Shown here in pieces: positions 25,846-36,764 of a stretch of 64,000 bases of DNA; position 1 is the first letter of the stretch, and every line of letters starts with the position of its first letter. The DNA comes from Desulfovibrio sp. (GTDB lineage: Bacteria > Desulfobacterota > Desulfovibrionia > Desulfovibrionales > Desulfovibrionaceae). The DNA is taken from assembly GCA_022839785.1 (NCBI GenBank), contig JALHJW010000008.1:124001-188000 (forward strand). The letters run 5' to 3'. The notes below the pieces were generated by a model, which saw only the letters and a program-made list of their open reading frames with translations, did no database searches and was not told the DNA's origin. The position numbers and the translations under genes were made by a program.

Positions 25846-28344
25846 CTACTCCGGCCCCTCGGGCAGGATCACGATCTGGACGCGGCCCGGCGCGGAGAGC
25901 GCGCAGAGGTCGAGGTCCTTGGCCAGGTCGGCGGGGATGAAGATGGTGCCCGCAAAGCCCTGGGCGATGCGCCGCCTGAGTTCGTCCAGAGCGCAGTAGC
26001 GGACCTCGCCCTGGCAGATCATGGGCAGGCCCCGGTACTCCTTGACGGCCTCGTCCGCCAGGACCATGCACGGGCCGTTGGTGGTGCGGCCCGTGTGCAG
26101 CAGGGCGGCCACGGACTCCACCAGCCGCTCCTCGTCCACGGGTTTGGTCAGGGAGGCGTCCGCGCCCTCGGTGACGGCGTGGTCCAGGGCGGTGATGACC
26201 AGCACCGGCACCGTCCGCGTGGCTAGGTGCGAGCGCAACGCCTGGATGACCGTGCCGCCGTCCAGGTGCGGCATCATCAGGTCCATGGTGATCAGGTCGG
26301 GCGGGTTCTTGACCGCCGTCTCCAGGGCCTTGAAGCCGTCCTCGGCCGTGTCCACGGCATAGCCCTCGCCTTCCAGGACCTGCATGAGGTAGCTGCGCAT
26401 GGCGGGGTCGTCGTCCACCACCAGGATGCGGGCGGCTCCTTCCGCGCGGTCCTGGCGGACGGAGCGGAAGACCTTCTCCACAGGCGGGCGGGAGGCTGCG
26501 AATTCGCGCATCTCGTCGGCCAGGGGCAGGGTGAAGTGAAAGACGCTGCCCTCCCCCGCCTCGCTCTCCACCCAGATGCGGCCGCCGTGGGACTCCACGA
26601 TGTAGCGGCAGATGGGCAGTCCCAGGCCCGTGCCCTTGGGCTTTTCCGTGAGCGTGTCGCCAGCCTGCTTGAAGCGCTCGAAGATGTGGGTCTGGTCCTT
26701 TTCCGGAATGCCCAGGCCCGTGTCGGCCACGCTGACGAAGATGCGGCCCTGCGCCGCCTCGGCGCTGACCGTGATGCCGCCTTCCGGGGTGAATTTGAGG
26801 GCGTTGGAGAGCAGGTTGACCAGGACCTGGATGACGCGGTCGCGGTCCACCTTGGCCGGGGGCAGGTCCGGGGCCGTCTTGATGACGCAGGCCAGCCCCT
26901 TGGCCTCGGCCAGGGAGCGGATGGAGGCCACGGCCTGCCGGATGAGCGCGGCGATGTCGGTCTGCCTGAGCCGCCACTCGATCTTGCCCGCCTCCATCTT
27001 GGAGATGTCCAGCACGTCGTTGATCAGCTCGGTGAGGCGTTCGCCCTCGGAGACGATGATCGCGAGATTGTCGCGTATCTGGGTCGCGGCGCGGGAGACT
27101 CGTCTGTCCCCGGCCGGAAGCTGCGGCTCGATGGCCTCGGCGAAGCGCTTGGCGATGATCTTGGCGAAGCCCAGCACCGAGGTCAGGGGGGTGCGCAGTT
27201 CGTGCGAAACCGTGGTGATGAAGTCGGTCTTCATGCGATCGACTTCCTTTTCCGCGCTCACGTCGCGCACCAGGATGACCGCGCCCAGGCAGGCGGGCGT
27301 CTCCTCGCCGTCGCGCTTGAGGATCGGCCTGGCCACGGCCTTGCCGATCTGGCCGTCGGCCAGGGCGACCTCGGCCGTGCGCACGCCCTCGCGGAGGCCG
27401 CGCACCGCGGCCGCGAGCGCGGCCAGATCCGGGGGGAAGGCGAGACTGGCGTCCTTGCCCGTGAGGTCCCTGTCCTCGCTGAAGCCGAACATCTCCAGCA
27501 GGGCCGGATTGTAGCGGGCGACGCGGCCCTGCACGTCGGTGACGAGCAGGCCGTCGCCCAGGTTGTCGATGATGGTCTGCAGATAGGTCAGGGCGTCCTG
27601 CAGGTTGCGCCGCGTGACCTGGACCTCGTGCTCCAGGCGGCCCACCAGGCTCCGGATGTCCTGGGCCATGGCGCGCATGGTCGTGGCCAGCACGCCGACC
27701 TCGTCGCGCGAGCGGATGTCGATGTCCGCGGAGAAGTCGTGGTCGGCGAGGCGCTGGGCGTATTCCGCCAGGGCCCGCAGCGGCCTGGAGACCCGGCCCA
27801 CGAGCACGTAAAGCGCGGCCAGGGAGAGGCCCATGATCACGGCCAGGATGCCCTGCTGGCGGAGGATGGCCTCCATGATGGAGTCCGTGATGCGCTGCTG
27901 GTCCATGCCCACGTGCACGAAGCCCGCGACCCCGGCGAGGATGGGCATGGCCACGTCGATGTAGGTGCGGCCGCCGATGCCCAGGGTGCGGGAGGTGGGG
28001 CCGCTGGCCGGATCGAGCGCGGCGCACAGGTCCGTGGGCATGACCGGGACGAAGGTGTGGGCCAGGACCTCGCCCTCGCCGTCGGCTACGAAGACGTAGG
28101 AGATGCCGGGAATTTCCAGGTACAGGTCGAGGTAGGACTGGATGGTGGCGGCGTCGCGGTTGAGCAGCACCTCGGCCGAGGTGCCCGCGATGCTGCGCGC
28201 CACGGCCTCGCCCTTGGCCAGATATTCCCGGGTCATGGTCTCCTTGAGGGTCAGGCCGATGAGCGCGGAGACCGACAGGGCGATGACGCCGAAGACGACC
28301 AGCGTCAGCAGGAAGGTGCGCTTGAAGAGCTTGGAGTTCTTCAT
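25846..28344 (-). CDS. membrane hybrid sensor histidine kinase
   Basis: 832 aa. Membrane helices at about 10-32 and 164-182 enclose a periplasmic sensor (Cache-like); HAMP about 183-235, PAS about 250-360, HisKA with phospho-His381 (SHELRTPL), ATPase domain about 500-610 (DTGLGIP, GTGLGL), receiver from about 639 with Asp688 (ITMDLMMPH), then a ~70-residue tail of unknown fold. Its ATG overlaps the stop of the upstream binding-protein gene, suggesting that the binding protein supplies its ligand signal. The output partner is not visible. Confidence 0.92.
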   Translation of the reverse strand: MKNSKLFKRTFLLTLVVFGVIALSVSALIGLTLKETMTREYLAKGEAVARSIAGTSAEVLLNRDAATIQSYLDLYLEIPGISYVFVADGEGEVLAHTFVPVMPTDLCAALDPASGPTSRTLGIGGRTYIDVAMPILAGVAGFVHVGMDQQRITDSIMEAILRQQGILAVIMGLSLAALYVLVGRVSRPLRALAEYAQRLADHDFSADIDIRSRDEVGVLATTMRAMAQDIRSLVGRLEHEVQVTRRNLQDALTYLQTIIDNLGDGLLVTDVQGRVARYNPALLEMFGFSEDRDLTGKDASLAFPPDLAALAAAVRGLREGVRTAEVALADGQIGKAVARPILKRDGEETPACLGAVILVRDVSAEKEVDRMKTDFITTVSHELRTPLTSVLGFAKIIAKRFAEAIEPQLPAGDRRVSRAATQIRDNLAIIVSEGERLTELINDVLDISKMEAGKIEWRLRQTDIAALIRQAVASIRSLAEAKGLACVIKTAPDLPPAKVDRDRVIQVLVNLLSNALKFTPEGGITVSAEAAQGRIFVSVADTGLGIPEKDQTHIFERFKQAGDTLTEKPKGTGLGLPICRYIVESHGGRIWVESEAGEGSVFHFTLPLADEMREFAASRPPVEKVFRSVRQDRAEGAARILVVDDDPAMRSYLMQVLEGEGYAVDTAEDGFKALETAVKNPPDLITMDLMMPHLDGGTVIQALRSHLATRTVPVLVITALDHAVTEGADASLTKPVDEERLVESVAALLHTGRTTNGPCMVLADEAVKEYRGLPMICQGEVRYCALDELRRRIAQGFAGTIFIPADLAKDLDLCALSAPGRVQIVILPEGPE

Positions 28345-29603
28345 CGCCGCAGCCGTTCCAAGTCGTCAGGGTCCGCCGGGGCGAAGACGCCGCCGCGCGC
28401 GGTGGTCAGGTAGACTGTCTGCAGCCCCTGGCCGGACGTTGGGCCGAAGGCCACGGGAACGCCCAGGCCGAGATCGAGATCGTGGGCCTGCCGGGCGGCC
28501 TCGGCCAGCTCGCTGCGCCGGGGCACGCGCCCGAAGCCTTGGAACAGGGCGTCCAGGGCCTTGGCCCCGAGAAAGCCCTCGAAGCTGACGAAGCTGTAGC
28601 GCAGGGGCGCGTAGCCCTCGCCCACGAGATCGCGCGGCGGGGGCGGGGCGTACTGGTCCATGACCGCCCTGTATTCGCGCACCGCGGGCAGGGAGAGGTC
28701 CTCGTAGGAGGGGACCACCTGGGTGGCGAGGAGGTTTCGCGCGTAGTCCTTGCCGGAGGCGGTCGAGAGGCGCTGCAGGAGGGCGAGCAGGGCTTCGCCG
28801 CCCACGAAGCTGAGGTTGAAGACCGGCGTGTCCGAGCCCGCGTCGCGCAGGTCGCGGATGAAGGCGGCCGAGGCTTCGTAGGAGGCCACGGCGACCACGG
28901 CGTCCGGGGCGGCCTCCGTGATCACCGCGACCTGGGCCGCGGCGGATTCGTTGAAGGCCATGCCGCGGCGGTAGGTCGCCTCGGCCGCGAGTTTCAGCCC
29001 GTGCCCGGCCAGCGCGCGGCGCACGCCGTCCCAGCCGCTTCGCCCGAATGCGTCGGCCTGGTAGAGGATGGCGATGCGTGTGCGCCCGAGCGCCACGCAC
29101 GTGTCCACGATCGTCCGGGTCTCGGAGCGGTAGGAGTCGCGCAGGTTGAAGACGAAGGGGAGGTAGGGCTCCTCGCGCGTGGGCTGGGCCCCGGTGAAGG
29201 GGAAGAAGAGGAAGGCGTGGCGGTCCGCGAAGCTTTTGAGCAGCGGCAGGACGCGGGTGGTGGTGGGCGTGCCCACGTAGCCGAAGAGCAGGAGGACGTC
29301 GTCCTCCTTGATGAAGCCGATGGTGTTGCGGACCGCGGGGTCCGGGGCGTAGGCGTCGTCGCGCGCCAGGATGGACCAGGGATGGCCGAAGATGCCGCCG
29401 CGCGTGCGGTTGGCCCAGGAAAAGTAAGCCATGGCACCGCGGTAGAATTCTATGCCCAAGGAGCGCGAGGGGCCGGTGAAGGCAGCGGACATGCCCAGGA
29501 CCACGTGGTCCGCGCGGACCGGGCCGGGGCGGAACGCGAGCAGGAGCGCGAGCAGGAACGCGGGTCCGTATCCGCAGAAGATGCGCGCCGCGCGAAAGAC
29601 CAT
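28341..29603 (-). CDS. periplasmic ABC-type substrate-binding protein (Leu/amide-binding family)
   Basis: 420 aa with a signal peptide (MVFRAARIF...LLALLLAFRPGPVRA). The type-I periplasmic binding fold is evident (VVLGMSAAFTGPSRSLGIEFYRGAMAYF, LLLFGYVGTPTTTRVLPLL). No transporter genes adjoin; instead its stop overlaps the sensor kinase start. It is thus more likely a ligand-presenting partner of the kinase than part of an uptake system. The ATG at 29603 was chosen for the signal peptide. Confidence 0.85.
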   Translation of the reverse strand: MVFRAARIFCGYGPAFLLALLLAFRPGPVRADHVVLGMSAAFTGPSRSLGIEFYRGAMAYFSWANRTRGGIFGHPWSILARDDAYAPDPAVRNTIGFIKEDDVLLLFGYVGTPTTTRVLPLLKSFADRHAFLFFPFTGAQPTREEPYLPFVFNLRDSYRSETRTIVDTCVALGRTRIAILYQADAFGRSGWDGVRRALAGHGLKLAAEATYRRGMAFNESAAAQVAVITEAAPDAVVAVASYEASAAFIRDLRDAGSDTPVFNLSFVGGEALLALLQRLSTASGKDYARNLLATQVVPSYEDLSLPAVREYRAVMDQYAPPPPRDLVGEGYAPLRYSFVSFEGFLGAKALDALFQGFGRVPRRSELAEAARQAHDLDLGLGVPVAFGPTSGQGLQTVYLTTARGGVFAPADPDDLERLRR

Positions 29604-29732
29604 TTCGCCCCCTGGGGGCTGTCGTCCATGGGGAAAGGGCGGGAGGCCGCTCCTCCCCCCGGTGCAATTGCCGTCATTCTGGCACAAGCCGCGACACGTT
29701 GCAACGAGCCGCCTTCGCGGGGACGCTTCGGC

Positions 29733-31346
29733 TCACTTCGGCGCCGGTCCGAAGTTGGCCCAGCAGCGTTCCAGATGGTCCTCCCCGAAACGGGCCGTGC
29801 ACAGGCTGACGGCCACGGCGGTCAGGAAGGAGACGGGCAGGGCGGCCACGTTGGGGTCCACCCACTGCAGCAGCCAGACCCAGCTCCCCGCGGCCGCTCC
29901 CGCCGCCAGCGTGGGGACGCCCAGGAGCCACCGGCACAGCCCCACGTCCACGGCCACCTTCTCGAAGACGAAGAGCAGCCAGAACATGGAGGAGGCGAAG
30001 CCCACGAGCATGGAGGCCGCCGCGCCGGCCCGGGTCATGCCCTTCCAGTACAGGCCGAGCAGGAAGACCGGCAGGAAGGTGGCGGCGCACAGGCCGAAGA
30101 AGAACGCCGTGGCGCGCGCGATGACCGATTCGGGCAGGACGAAGGCCCAGAGCAGGGCGGCCGCGATGGTCAGGACCACGCCGCCCCTGGAGGCCCCGAT
30201 GCCGCCCTCCTTGCCGCGCCCCAGCGCCTGCTCCCACAGGTCGCGCCCGAGACTCGCGCCGCCCGCATGGTACTGGCTGGAGAGCGTGGACATGGCCGCG
30301 GCAAACATGGTCATCAGGAACAGGGCCGCGAACCAGTCCGGCATGACCGTCTCGATGAAGGTGGGGATGATCTTGTCGATGTTCCCCCCGGCCATCTCCA
30401 GGCTGATCTTGCCGAATTTCTGCTGGAACACCACGTTGGACAGCGCGCCCACGATGTAGGGCACGGCCGTGAGGACGGGCAGGAAGACGCCGCCGTAGAG
30501 CACGGCCCGGTCCAGGTCCCGGTCGCGGCCCACGGTCATGAAGCGCACCGCGAGCTGCGGCTGGGCCAGCACGCCCACGCCCACGCCGTAGATGATCGTG
30601 GTGTAGATGGTCAGCCAGATGGGCGTGCCGAAGCGCGCGCCCTGGGTCCAGCCGAGCATGCCGCCCGCCCGCAGCTTCTCGGGCATGAGCGGGGCCATGT
30701 CCGTGAGCGCTTGGTGGGCCTGGGTGACGCCGCCGAGCATGCCGTAGGTCGCGCCCAGGAGGATGAGCATGATGACCACCATGACCACGCCCTGGAACGC
30801 GTCGGTGTACATCACGGCCTTGAGGCCGCCGTACACGGTGTAGGCCGCGATGATCAGGGTGAAGCCGACCAGCGCCCATTCGTAGGGCACGCCGAAGCCC
30901 ACCTCGATCATGCGGCAGATGCCGATGAGCACGGCCGCGGCGTAGAGCGGGATGAAGAGGAAGATGACCGCGCCGGAAAAGCCCTGGATGCCCCGCGAGC
31001 GGTAACGGCGGCCGAGCAGTTCGGGAAAGGTGTGGCTGTCCAGGGCCAGGCCCATGCGCCGGGTGCGTTTGCCGAAGACCACGAAGGCGATGAAGACGCC
31101 CACGGCGATGTTCAGGACGGTCAGCCAGAGCAGGGGGAAGCCGAAGAGCGCGGCCGCGCCGCCGAAACCGATGATGGCCGAGGTGGAGATGAAGGTGGAG
31201 GCGTAGGAGGCGGACATGATGAAGGAGTTCATCTGCCTGCCCGCCAGCAGGTAGTCCGAGGCCGCCTTGGTCTGGCGCATGCCTTTGTAGCCGAGCCAGA
31301 AGGTGATGGCGAGGTAGATGAAGCAGGTGACGATCTTGACGGTCAC
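29733..31346 (-). CDS. sodium:solute symporter (SSS family)
   Basis: 537 aa, about 13 membrane helices. Family features are ISTSAIIGFGGAAALFG, AAYTVYGGLKAVMYTDAFQGVVM and MFAAAMSTLSSQ. The GTG at 31346 overlaps the stop of the small upstream gene and follows GGGAGG. Substrate could be an organic acid or amino acid; not readable. Followed by a 129-bp spacer before the binding-protein gene. Confidence 0.9.
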   Translation of the reverse strand: MTVKIVTCFIYLAITFWLGYKGMRQTKAASDYLLAGRQMNSFIMSASYASTFISTSAIIGFGGAAALFGFPLLWLTVLNIAVGVFIAFVVFGKRTRRMGLALDSHTFPELLGRRYRSRGIQGFSGAVIFLFIPLYAAAVLIGICRMIEVGFGVPYEWALVGFTLIIAAYTVYGGLKAVMYTDAFQGVVMVVIMLILLGATYGMLGGVTQAHQALTDMAPLMPEKLRAGGMLGWTQGARFGTPIWLTIYTTIIYGVGVGVLAQPQLAVRFMTVGRDRDLDRAVLYGGVFLPVLTAVPYIVGALSNVVFQQKFGKISLEMAGGNIDKIIPTFIETVMPDWFAALFLMTMFAAAMSTLSSQYHAGGASLGRDLWEQALGRGKEGGIGASRGGVVLTIAAALLWAFVLPESVIARATAFFFGLCAATFLPVFLLGLYWKGMTRAGAAASMLVGFASSMFWLLFVFEKVAVDVGLCRWLLGVPTLAAGAAAGSWVWLLQWVDPNVAALPVSFLTAVAVSLCTARFGEDHLERCWANFGPAPK

Positions 31347-31567
31347 GGCCTGCCTCCCTGTCCGTCCTGTCCGGCGGCGTCCGGCGCTGGAGGCCGCCCG
31401 GCGGAATCCGGGGCGGCGCGGCCCGGGTAGACGTATTTCTTGTAGCGCAGGCGGTCGGGTTCGGAGGGCGCGTTCCAGTTGCGCCACCCCCACCACACGC
31501 AAAAGGCGCCGCCGATGAGGCAGAGCCAGTAGGCCAGGGCCATCTCCAGGCTGCCGAGTCCGAGCAT
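31343..31567 (-). CDS. symporter small accessory protein
   Basis: 74 aa: one membrane helix (ALAYWLCLIGGAFCVWWGW) then NAPSEPDRLRYKKYVYPG and a low-complexity tail. Such proteins directly precede sodium:solute symporters in Desulfobacterota, here overlapping the symporter start (GTGA). Probable subunit or assembly factor. Confidence 0.82.
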   Translation of the reverse strand: MLGLGSLEMALAYWLCLIGGAFCVWWGWRNWNAPSEPDRLRYKKYVYPGRAAPDSAGRPPAPDAAGQDGQGGRP

Positions 31568-31684
31568 CGCCGCTCCCCGCGCCCCGAGGTCCGGCAGGAC
31601 AGGGGCAGGTTTCAGGATCGATGGAAACGGACTCTTCTTGCCCTACGGGCCGCGCTTGTCAACGCCGCGCCGGGCAGGAGGCGG

Positions 31685-32452
31685 CTACACGGAAAAACGC
31701 AGGGAGAGGCAGGTCAGGCCGCCATCCATCCGGCGCGTCTCGCTCATGTCCAGTTCGATCACCCGCTTGCCGAGGCCGTCCAACAGCGCCCGCACCCCGG
31801 GATAGCCCGCCGGGGTGAGCAGCGCGTCGTTCACGAGCAGGGTGTTGGCCGCGTATTCCTCGTCCTCTGGCGTGACCAGCAGTTCGTACCCGGCCAGAGC
31901 TGGAAGGCCCGCGAAATCCGGCGTCACCAGGAGCGTGCGCCCGCCCAGGTGGTTCACCCCGGACTTGAAGTGCAGCCCCTGCCCCACGGGCACGGTGCTC
32001 ACGGTGTAGCCGTAGGCCGAGACGATCTGCTCGAACTGGCGCGCGCCCTCCGCGTTCGTCCGCTCCGAGAGGCCCACGAAAAAGTGCCTGTCCACGAGCA
32101 GCACGTCGCCGCCGTCCATGGTCCCCGGAGCCGCGATGCGCGCCAGCCGCTTGTAGCGGCCAAGGACCGGGGCCACGCTCCTGGGCTCGCCGCTTCGCGC
32201 GGGCGCGCCGGGGTTGGTGATCACGGCCAACTCGGGCATGACCACGGCCACGTCCTCCACGAAATGGGCGTCCGGGAACGCCTCCTCGGGCGGCAGGGTG
32301 ATGATGGTCAGGCCGCAGGCGCGCAGGGCCTCCACGTACATGTCGTGCTGCACGAGCATGGTGCGGTGGTCCGGCGCGCCGAGATGGCCGGAGGTGGTCA
32401 GGCCCGAGGCGAAATTCTCGCCGGGCAGGCGGACGATGGCGTGGCTGAACAT
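31685..32452 (-). CDS. dimethylarginine dimethylaminohydrolase / amidinotransferase-family protein
   Basis: 255 aa. Catalytic features of the DDAH branch: DAHFVEDVAVV (residues 61-71), GTMDGGDVL (110-118), His161 in HFKSGVNHLGG and nucleophile Cys248 in DGGLTCLSLRF. It would hydrolyse methylarginine or a similar guanidino compound; ornithine-type or arginine deiminase-like activity is the alternative. Start chosen at the ATG after AGGAGCCGCC. Confidence 0.87.
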   Translation of the reverse strand: MFSHAIVRLPGENFASGLTTSGHLGAPDHRTMLVQHDMYVEALRACGLTIITLPPEEAFPDAHFVEDVAVVMPELAVITNPGAPARSGEPRSVAPVLGRYKRLARIAAPGTMDGGDVLLVDRHFFVGLSERTNAEGARQFEQIVSAYGYTVSTVPVGQGLHFKSGVNHLGGRTLLVTPDFAGLPALAGYELLVTPEDEEYAANTLLVNDALLTPAGYPGVRALLDGLGKRVIELDMSETRRMDGGLTCLSLRFSV

Positions 32453-32671
32453 GGCGGCTCCTGTTTCCGGTTGACGGCCAGGGCCGCGTTGTATCCGCGC
32501 CCCCGCGGGCTGTAAACCCTCGGCCGGTCCGACGCTTCCAGCCGGGAACCGGGAGAGGGGCGGGCAGCCGGGAAAAGCGGTTTGCGCCGTCCTTCTCTCC
32601 TGGTACGGTGGGCCCATCCCCCGGCGCGAGCGTCCGCGCCGGGCAACAGGACGCAGCCGAAGGAGGCCCGC

Positions 32672-32881
32672 ATGCGCTACGGAGTCAGGAACAAGATCGT
32701 TGCCAAGGTGTCGTCCCTGAAGAAGGGGGACGTGATGACGCAGGTGAACTTCCGCGTCGAGAAGCCGTGCGACATGTCCGCAGTGCTGACCACGGAGTCG
32801 GCCGAGGATCTGGAATTGAAGGCCGGGGACGAGGTCTTGCTGGTCATCAAGGCCATTCACGTCATTCCGGTCAAGGAGTAG
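32672..32881 (+). CDS. molbindin (TOBE-domain molybdate-binding protein)
   Basis: 69 aa. A single Mop/TOBE domain (RNKIVAKVSSLKKGDVMTQVNFRV...ESAEDLELKAGDEVLLVIKAIHVI). Such small proteins bind molybdate or tungstate for storage or homeostasis, suitable for an organism with Mo-nitrogenase and molybdoenzymes. Preceded by AAGGAGG. Confidence 0.9.
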   Translation: MRYGVRNKIVAKVSSLKKGDVMTQVNFRVEKPCDMSAVLTTESAEDLELKAGDEVLLVIKAIHVIPVKE

Positions 32882-32949
32882 CGGGACGCATCATCCGGCC
32901 GCCCGCGGGAGCCCTCCCGCGGGCGAGCCTGCCAGATGCCCGCGCCGTC

Positions 32950-34254
<1,305 letters not shown>

Positions 34255-34284
34255 GGGCTGCCTCCTCGCGCGTTTTTGGCCGGA

Positions 34285-35025
34285 TCAGTGGCTGGGGGAG
34301 TCGCCCGCGTCGGCGTCGCGGCCGAGATAGGCGCGCTGCACGTCGCGGTTCTCCAAAAGTTCGTCGGCCGGTCCCTGCAGGATCACGCGGCCGGTTTCGA
34401 GGACGTAGCCGCGATCCGCGATCCTGAGCGCCATGCGGGCGTTCTGCTCCACCAGCAGCACGGTCAGGCCGCGCTCCCGGCGCAGCCTGACGATGAGCGA
34501 GAATATCTCGCGGGTGACGGCCGGGGCAAGGCCCATGCTCGGCTCGTCGAGCAGGAGCATGCGCGGCCGGGCCATGAGCGCGCGGCCGATGGCCAGCATC
34601 TGCTGTTCGCCGCCCGAGAGCGTGCCCGCGGGCTGGCGGCGCCGTTCGGCCAGGATGGGAAAGAGGCCGTAGACCTCGTCCAGGTCGCGGGCCACCCCGG
34701 CGGCGTCGCCGGAGCGCAGGAAGGCCCCGAGCCGCAGGTTGTCCTCCACGGGCAGGGGCTTCCAGACCAGCCTGCCCTCGGGCACATGGGAGAGGCCCGC
34801 GGCCACGATGCGGTCCGGGGAGAGCCGGGAGACGTCCCGGCCCTCGAACGTGATCTCGCCGTCCTTCGGGCGCACCAGGCCCGAGGCCGCGAGCAGGGTC
34901 GTGGTCTTGCCCGCGCCGTTGCCGCCCACCAGGGCCACGATCTCGCCGGGCCGCACGTGCAGGGAGACGCGGATCAGGGCCGGGACCTTGCCGTAGAGCA
35001 CGTCCACGTTGCGCAGGCGCAGCAT
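34285..35025 (-). CDS. livF: branched-chain amino acid ABC transporter ATP-binding protein
   Basis: 246 aa. Walker A GGNGAGKTT, signature LSGGEQQMLAIGRALMARP, Walker B MLLLDEPSMGL. It directly abuts livG. Confidence 0.94.
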   Translation of the reverse strand: MLRLRNVDVLYGKVPALIRVSLHVRPGEIVALVGGNGAGKTTTLLAASGLVRPKDGEITFEGRDVSRLSPDRIVAAGLSHVPEGRLVWKPLPVEDNLRLGAFLRSGDAAGVARDLDEVYGLFPILAERRRQPAGTLSGGEQQMLAIGRALMARPRMLLLDEPSMGLAPAVTREIFSLIVRLRRERGLTVLLVEQNARMALRIADRGYVLETGRVILQGPADELLENRDVQRAYLGRDADAGDSPSH

Positions 35026-35796
35026 CTACTCCTCACCTCCGCCCAGATAGGCCGCCACGACCTCCGGATTCTGCTGCACCTCTCCCGGCGCGCCGCGCGC
35101 GATGACCCGGCCGAACGAGAGCACCGTGATCTCGTCCGAGATGCCCATGACCAGATCCATGTCGTGCTCCACCAGGGCCACGGTCACGCCGCGCTCGTCG
35201 CGCATGCGGCGGATGAGCTGCCCGAGCGCCTTGGTCTCGCGCGGGTTGAGACCCGCAGCGGGCTCGTCGAGCAGGAGCAGGACCGGGTCGGCGGCCAGGG
35301 CGCGGGCCATCTCCAGGAGGCGCTGCTTGCCGTAGGGCAGGTCGCCCGCGGGCGCGTCCGCGAGGTCGGACAATCCCACGAACGCCAGGCATTCGCGGGC
35401 GATGGCCCCGGCCTCGCGTTCGCCGCGCCAGTAGGCGGGCAGCTTGAGCACCGCCGCGAGCACGCCGTAGCCCAGGCGGCGGTGCGCGCCGGTCATGACG
35501 TTCTCCAGCACGCTCATGTTGGTGAAGAGCTGCAGGTTCTGGAAGGTGCGCACCACGCCCGCCCGCGCCCGCAGGTGGGGAGGCAGTCCGGTCAGGTCGC
35601 GGCCGGCCAGCCGCACGCTGCCAGAGGCCGCGGCCACCATGCCGGTGATGGCGTTGAAGAGCGTGGTCTTGCCCGCGCCGTTGGGGCCGATGAGGCTTGC
35701 GATCCGCCCCTGGGGCACGGTGAAATCCGCCTCGGAGAGCGCGGCCACGCCGCCGAAGCGCACGGAGACGGCGGATGCCTGGAGCAAGTCAGCCAC
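35026..35796 (-). CDS. livG: branched-chain amino acid ABC transporter ATP-binding protein
   Basis: 256 aa. Walker A GPNGAGKTT, the LivG-specific YGKQRLLEMARALAADP signature variant and LLLLDEPAAGLNP. GTG start, overlapping the livM end by 8 bp. Confidence 0.94.
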   Translation of the reverse strand: MADLLQASAVSVRFGGVAALSEADFTVPQGRIASLIGPNGAGKTTLFNAITGMVAAASGSVRLAGRDLTGLPPHLRARAGVVRTFQNLQLFTNMSVLENVMTGAHRRLGYGVLAAVLKLPAYWRGEREAGAIARECLAFVGLSDLADAPAGDLPYGKQRLLEMARALAADPVLLLLDEPAAGLNPRETKALGQLIRRMRDERGVTVALVEHDMDLVMGISDEITVLSFGRVIARGAPGEVQQNPEVVAAYLGGGEE

Positions 35797-36760
35797 GGCC
35801 CGCCTCCCCGGCGTCCCGCTTCGCGCGGACGCGGCCCCAGAGCTTGGCGAGGCCGCCCGCCAGCCCCTCGGGCAGGAACATCATGGAGAGGATCAGGATG
35901 CCGCCGTAGAGCACGGTTTCGACGTCCTCGAAGGCTCGCAGGAACTCGGGCAGGGCCGTGAGGAAGAAGGCGCCGAGGATTGCGCCCCAAGCGTTGCCCA
36001 TGCCGCCGAGCACGACCATGACGATGTACTGCACCGAGTGCAGGAAGCCGAAGGACGAGGGGGCCACGAATTCCAGGTAGTGGGCGTAGAGCGCGCCCGA
36101 GAGCCCGGCCGCCCCCGCCGAGAGGGTGAAGACGAAGAGCTTGGCCCCGGCCACGTCCACGCCCATGCAGCGGGCCGCGGCCTCGGCCGTGTGGATGGCC
36201 CGGAGCGCCCGGCCGGCGCGCGACCGGATGACGTTTTGGAAGACGAGCATCTGCACCGCCAGGAGCGCGGCCAGCAGCCGGTAGTACGAGAGGTCCGTGT
36301 CGAAGGCGAAGCCGAAAATCTCCAGACGCGGGATGCCCACGAAGCCCGAGGGGCCGCCGGTGAGGTCCACGGCTTCGTTGAAGACGATGGAGACGATGAT
36401 GCCGAAGCCCAGGGTGGCCATGGCCAAGTAGTGGCCCGAGAGCTTGAGGGTGGGAATGCCGATGAGCCAGGCCGCCGCTCCGGTCAGGGCCACGGCGCAG
36501 ACGATGGCGGGCAGCACGGGCCATCCGGCCAGGGTGGTCAGGAGGCCGGAGGCGTAGGCCCCGAGCCCCACGAAGGCCGCGTGCCCCAGGCTGATCTGCC
36601 CCGCGAAGCCGATGAGCAGGTTGAGCCCCACGGCGGTCATGGCCGCGAGGCAGCCCAGGATGAGCACCGAGATGTAATAGTCGTTGGCCAGCAGGTGCGG
36701 CAGGGTCAGCAACAGGACGAGGAAGCCGCCGCAGGCGGAAAGGTCGCGCGAGAAGCCCAT
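35789..36760 (-). CDS. livM: branched-chain amino acid ABC transporter permease
   Basis: 323 aa, 8-9 membrane helices; NLLIGFAGQISLGHAAFVGLGAY and GGMGNAWGAILGAFFL are LivM-type loops contacting the ATPases. Confidence 0.93.
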   Translation of the reverse strand: MGFSRDLSACGGFLVLLLTLPHLLANDYYISVLILGCLAAMTAVGLNLLIGFAGQISLGHAAFVGLGAYASGLLTTLAGWPVLPAIVCAVALTGAAAWLIGIPTLKLSGHYLAMATLGFGIIVSIVFNEAVDLTGGPSGFVGIPRLEIFGFAFDTDLSYYRLLAALLAVQMLVFQNVIRSRAGRALRAIHTAEAAARCMGVDVAGAKLFVFTLSAGAAGLSGALYAHYLEFVAPSSFGFLHSVQYIVMVVLGGMGNAWGAILGAFFLTALPEFLRAFEDVETVLYGGILILSMMFLPEGLAGGLAKLWGRVRAKRDAGEAGRG

Positions 36761-36764
36761 GGCC

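Noticed and set aside
26227..28413. 728-codon plus-strand frame opposite the sensor kinase
   Set aside because: Typical high-G+C antisense frame; the minus strand has HisKA, ATPase and receiver motifs.
28482..31430. 982-codon plus-strand frame
   Set aside because: Runs antisense across two unrelated genes (binding protein and symporter), so it cannot be one real product.
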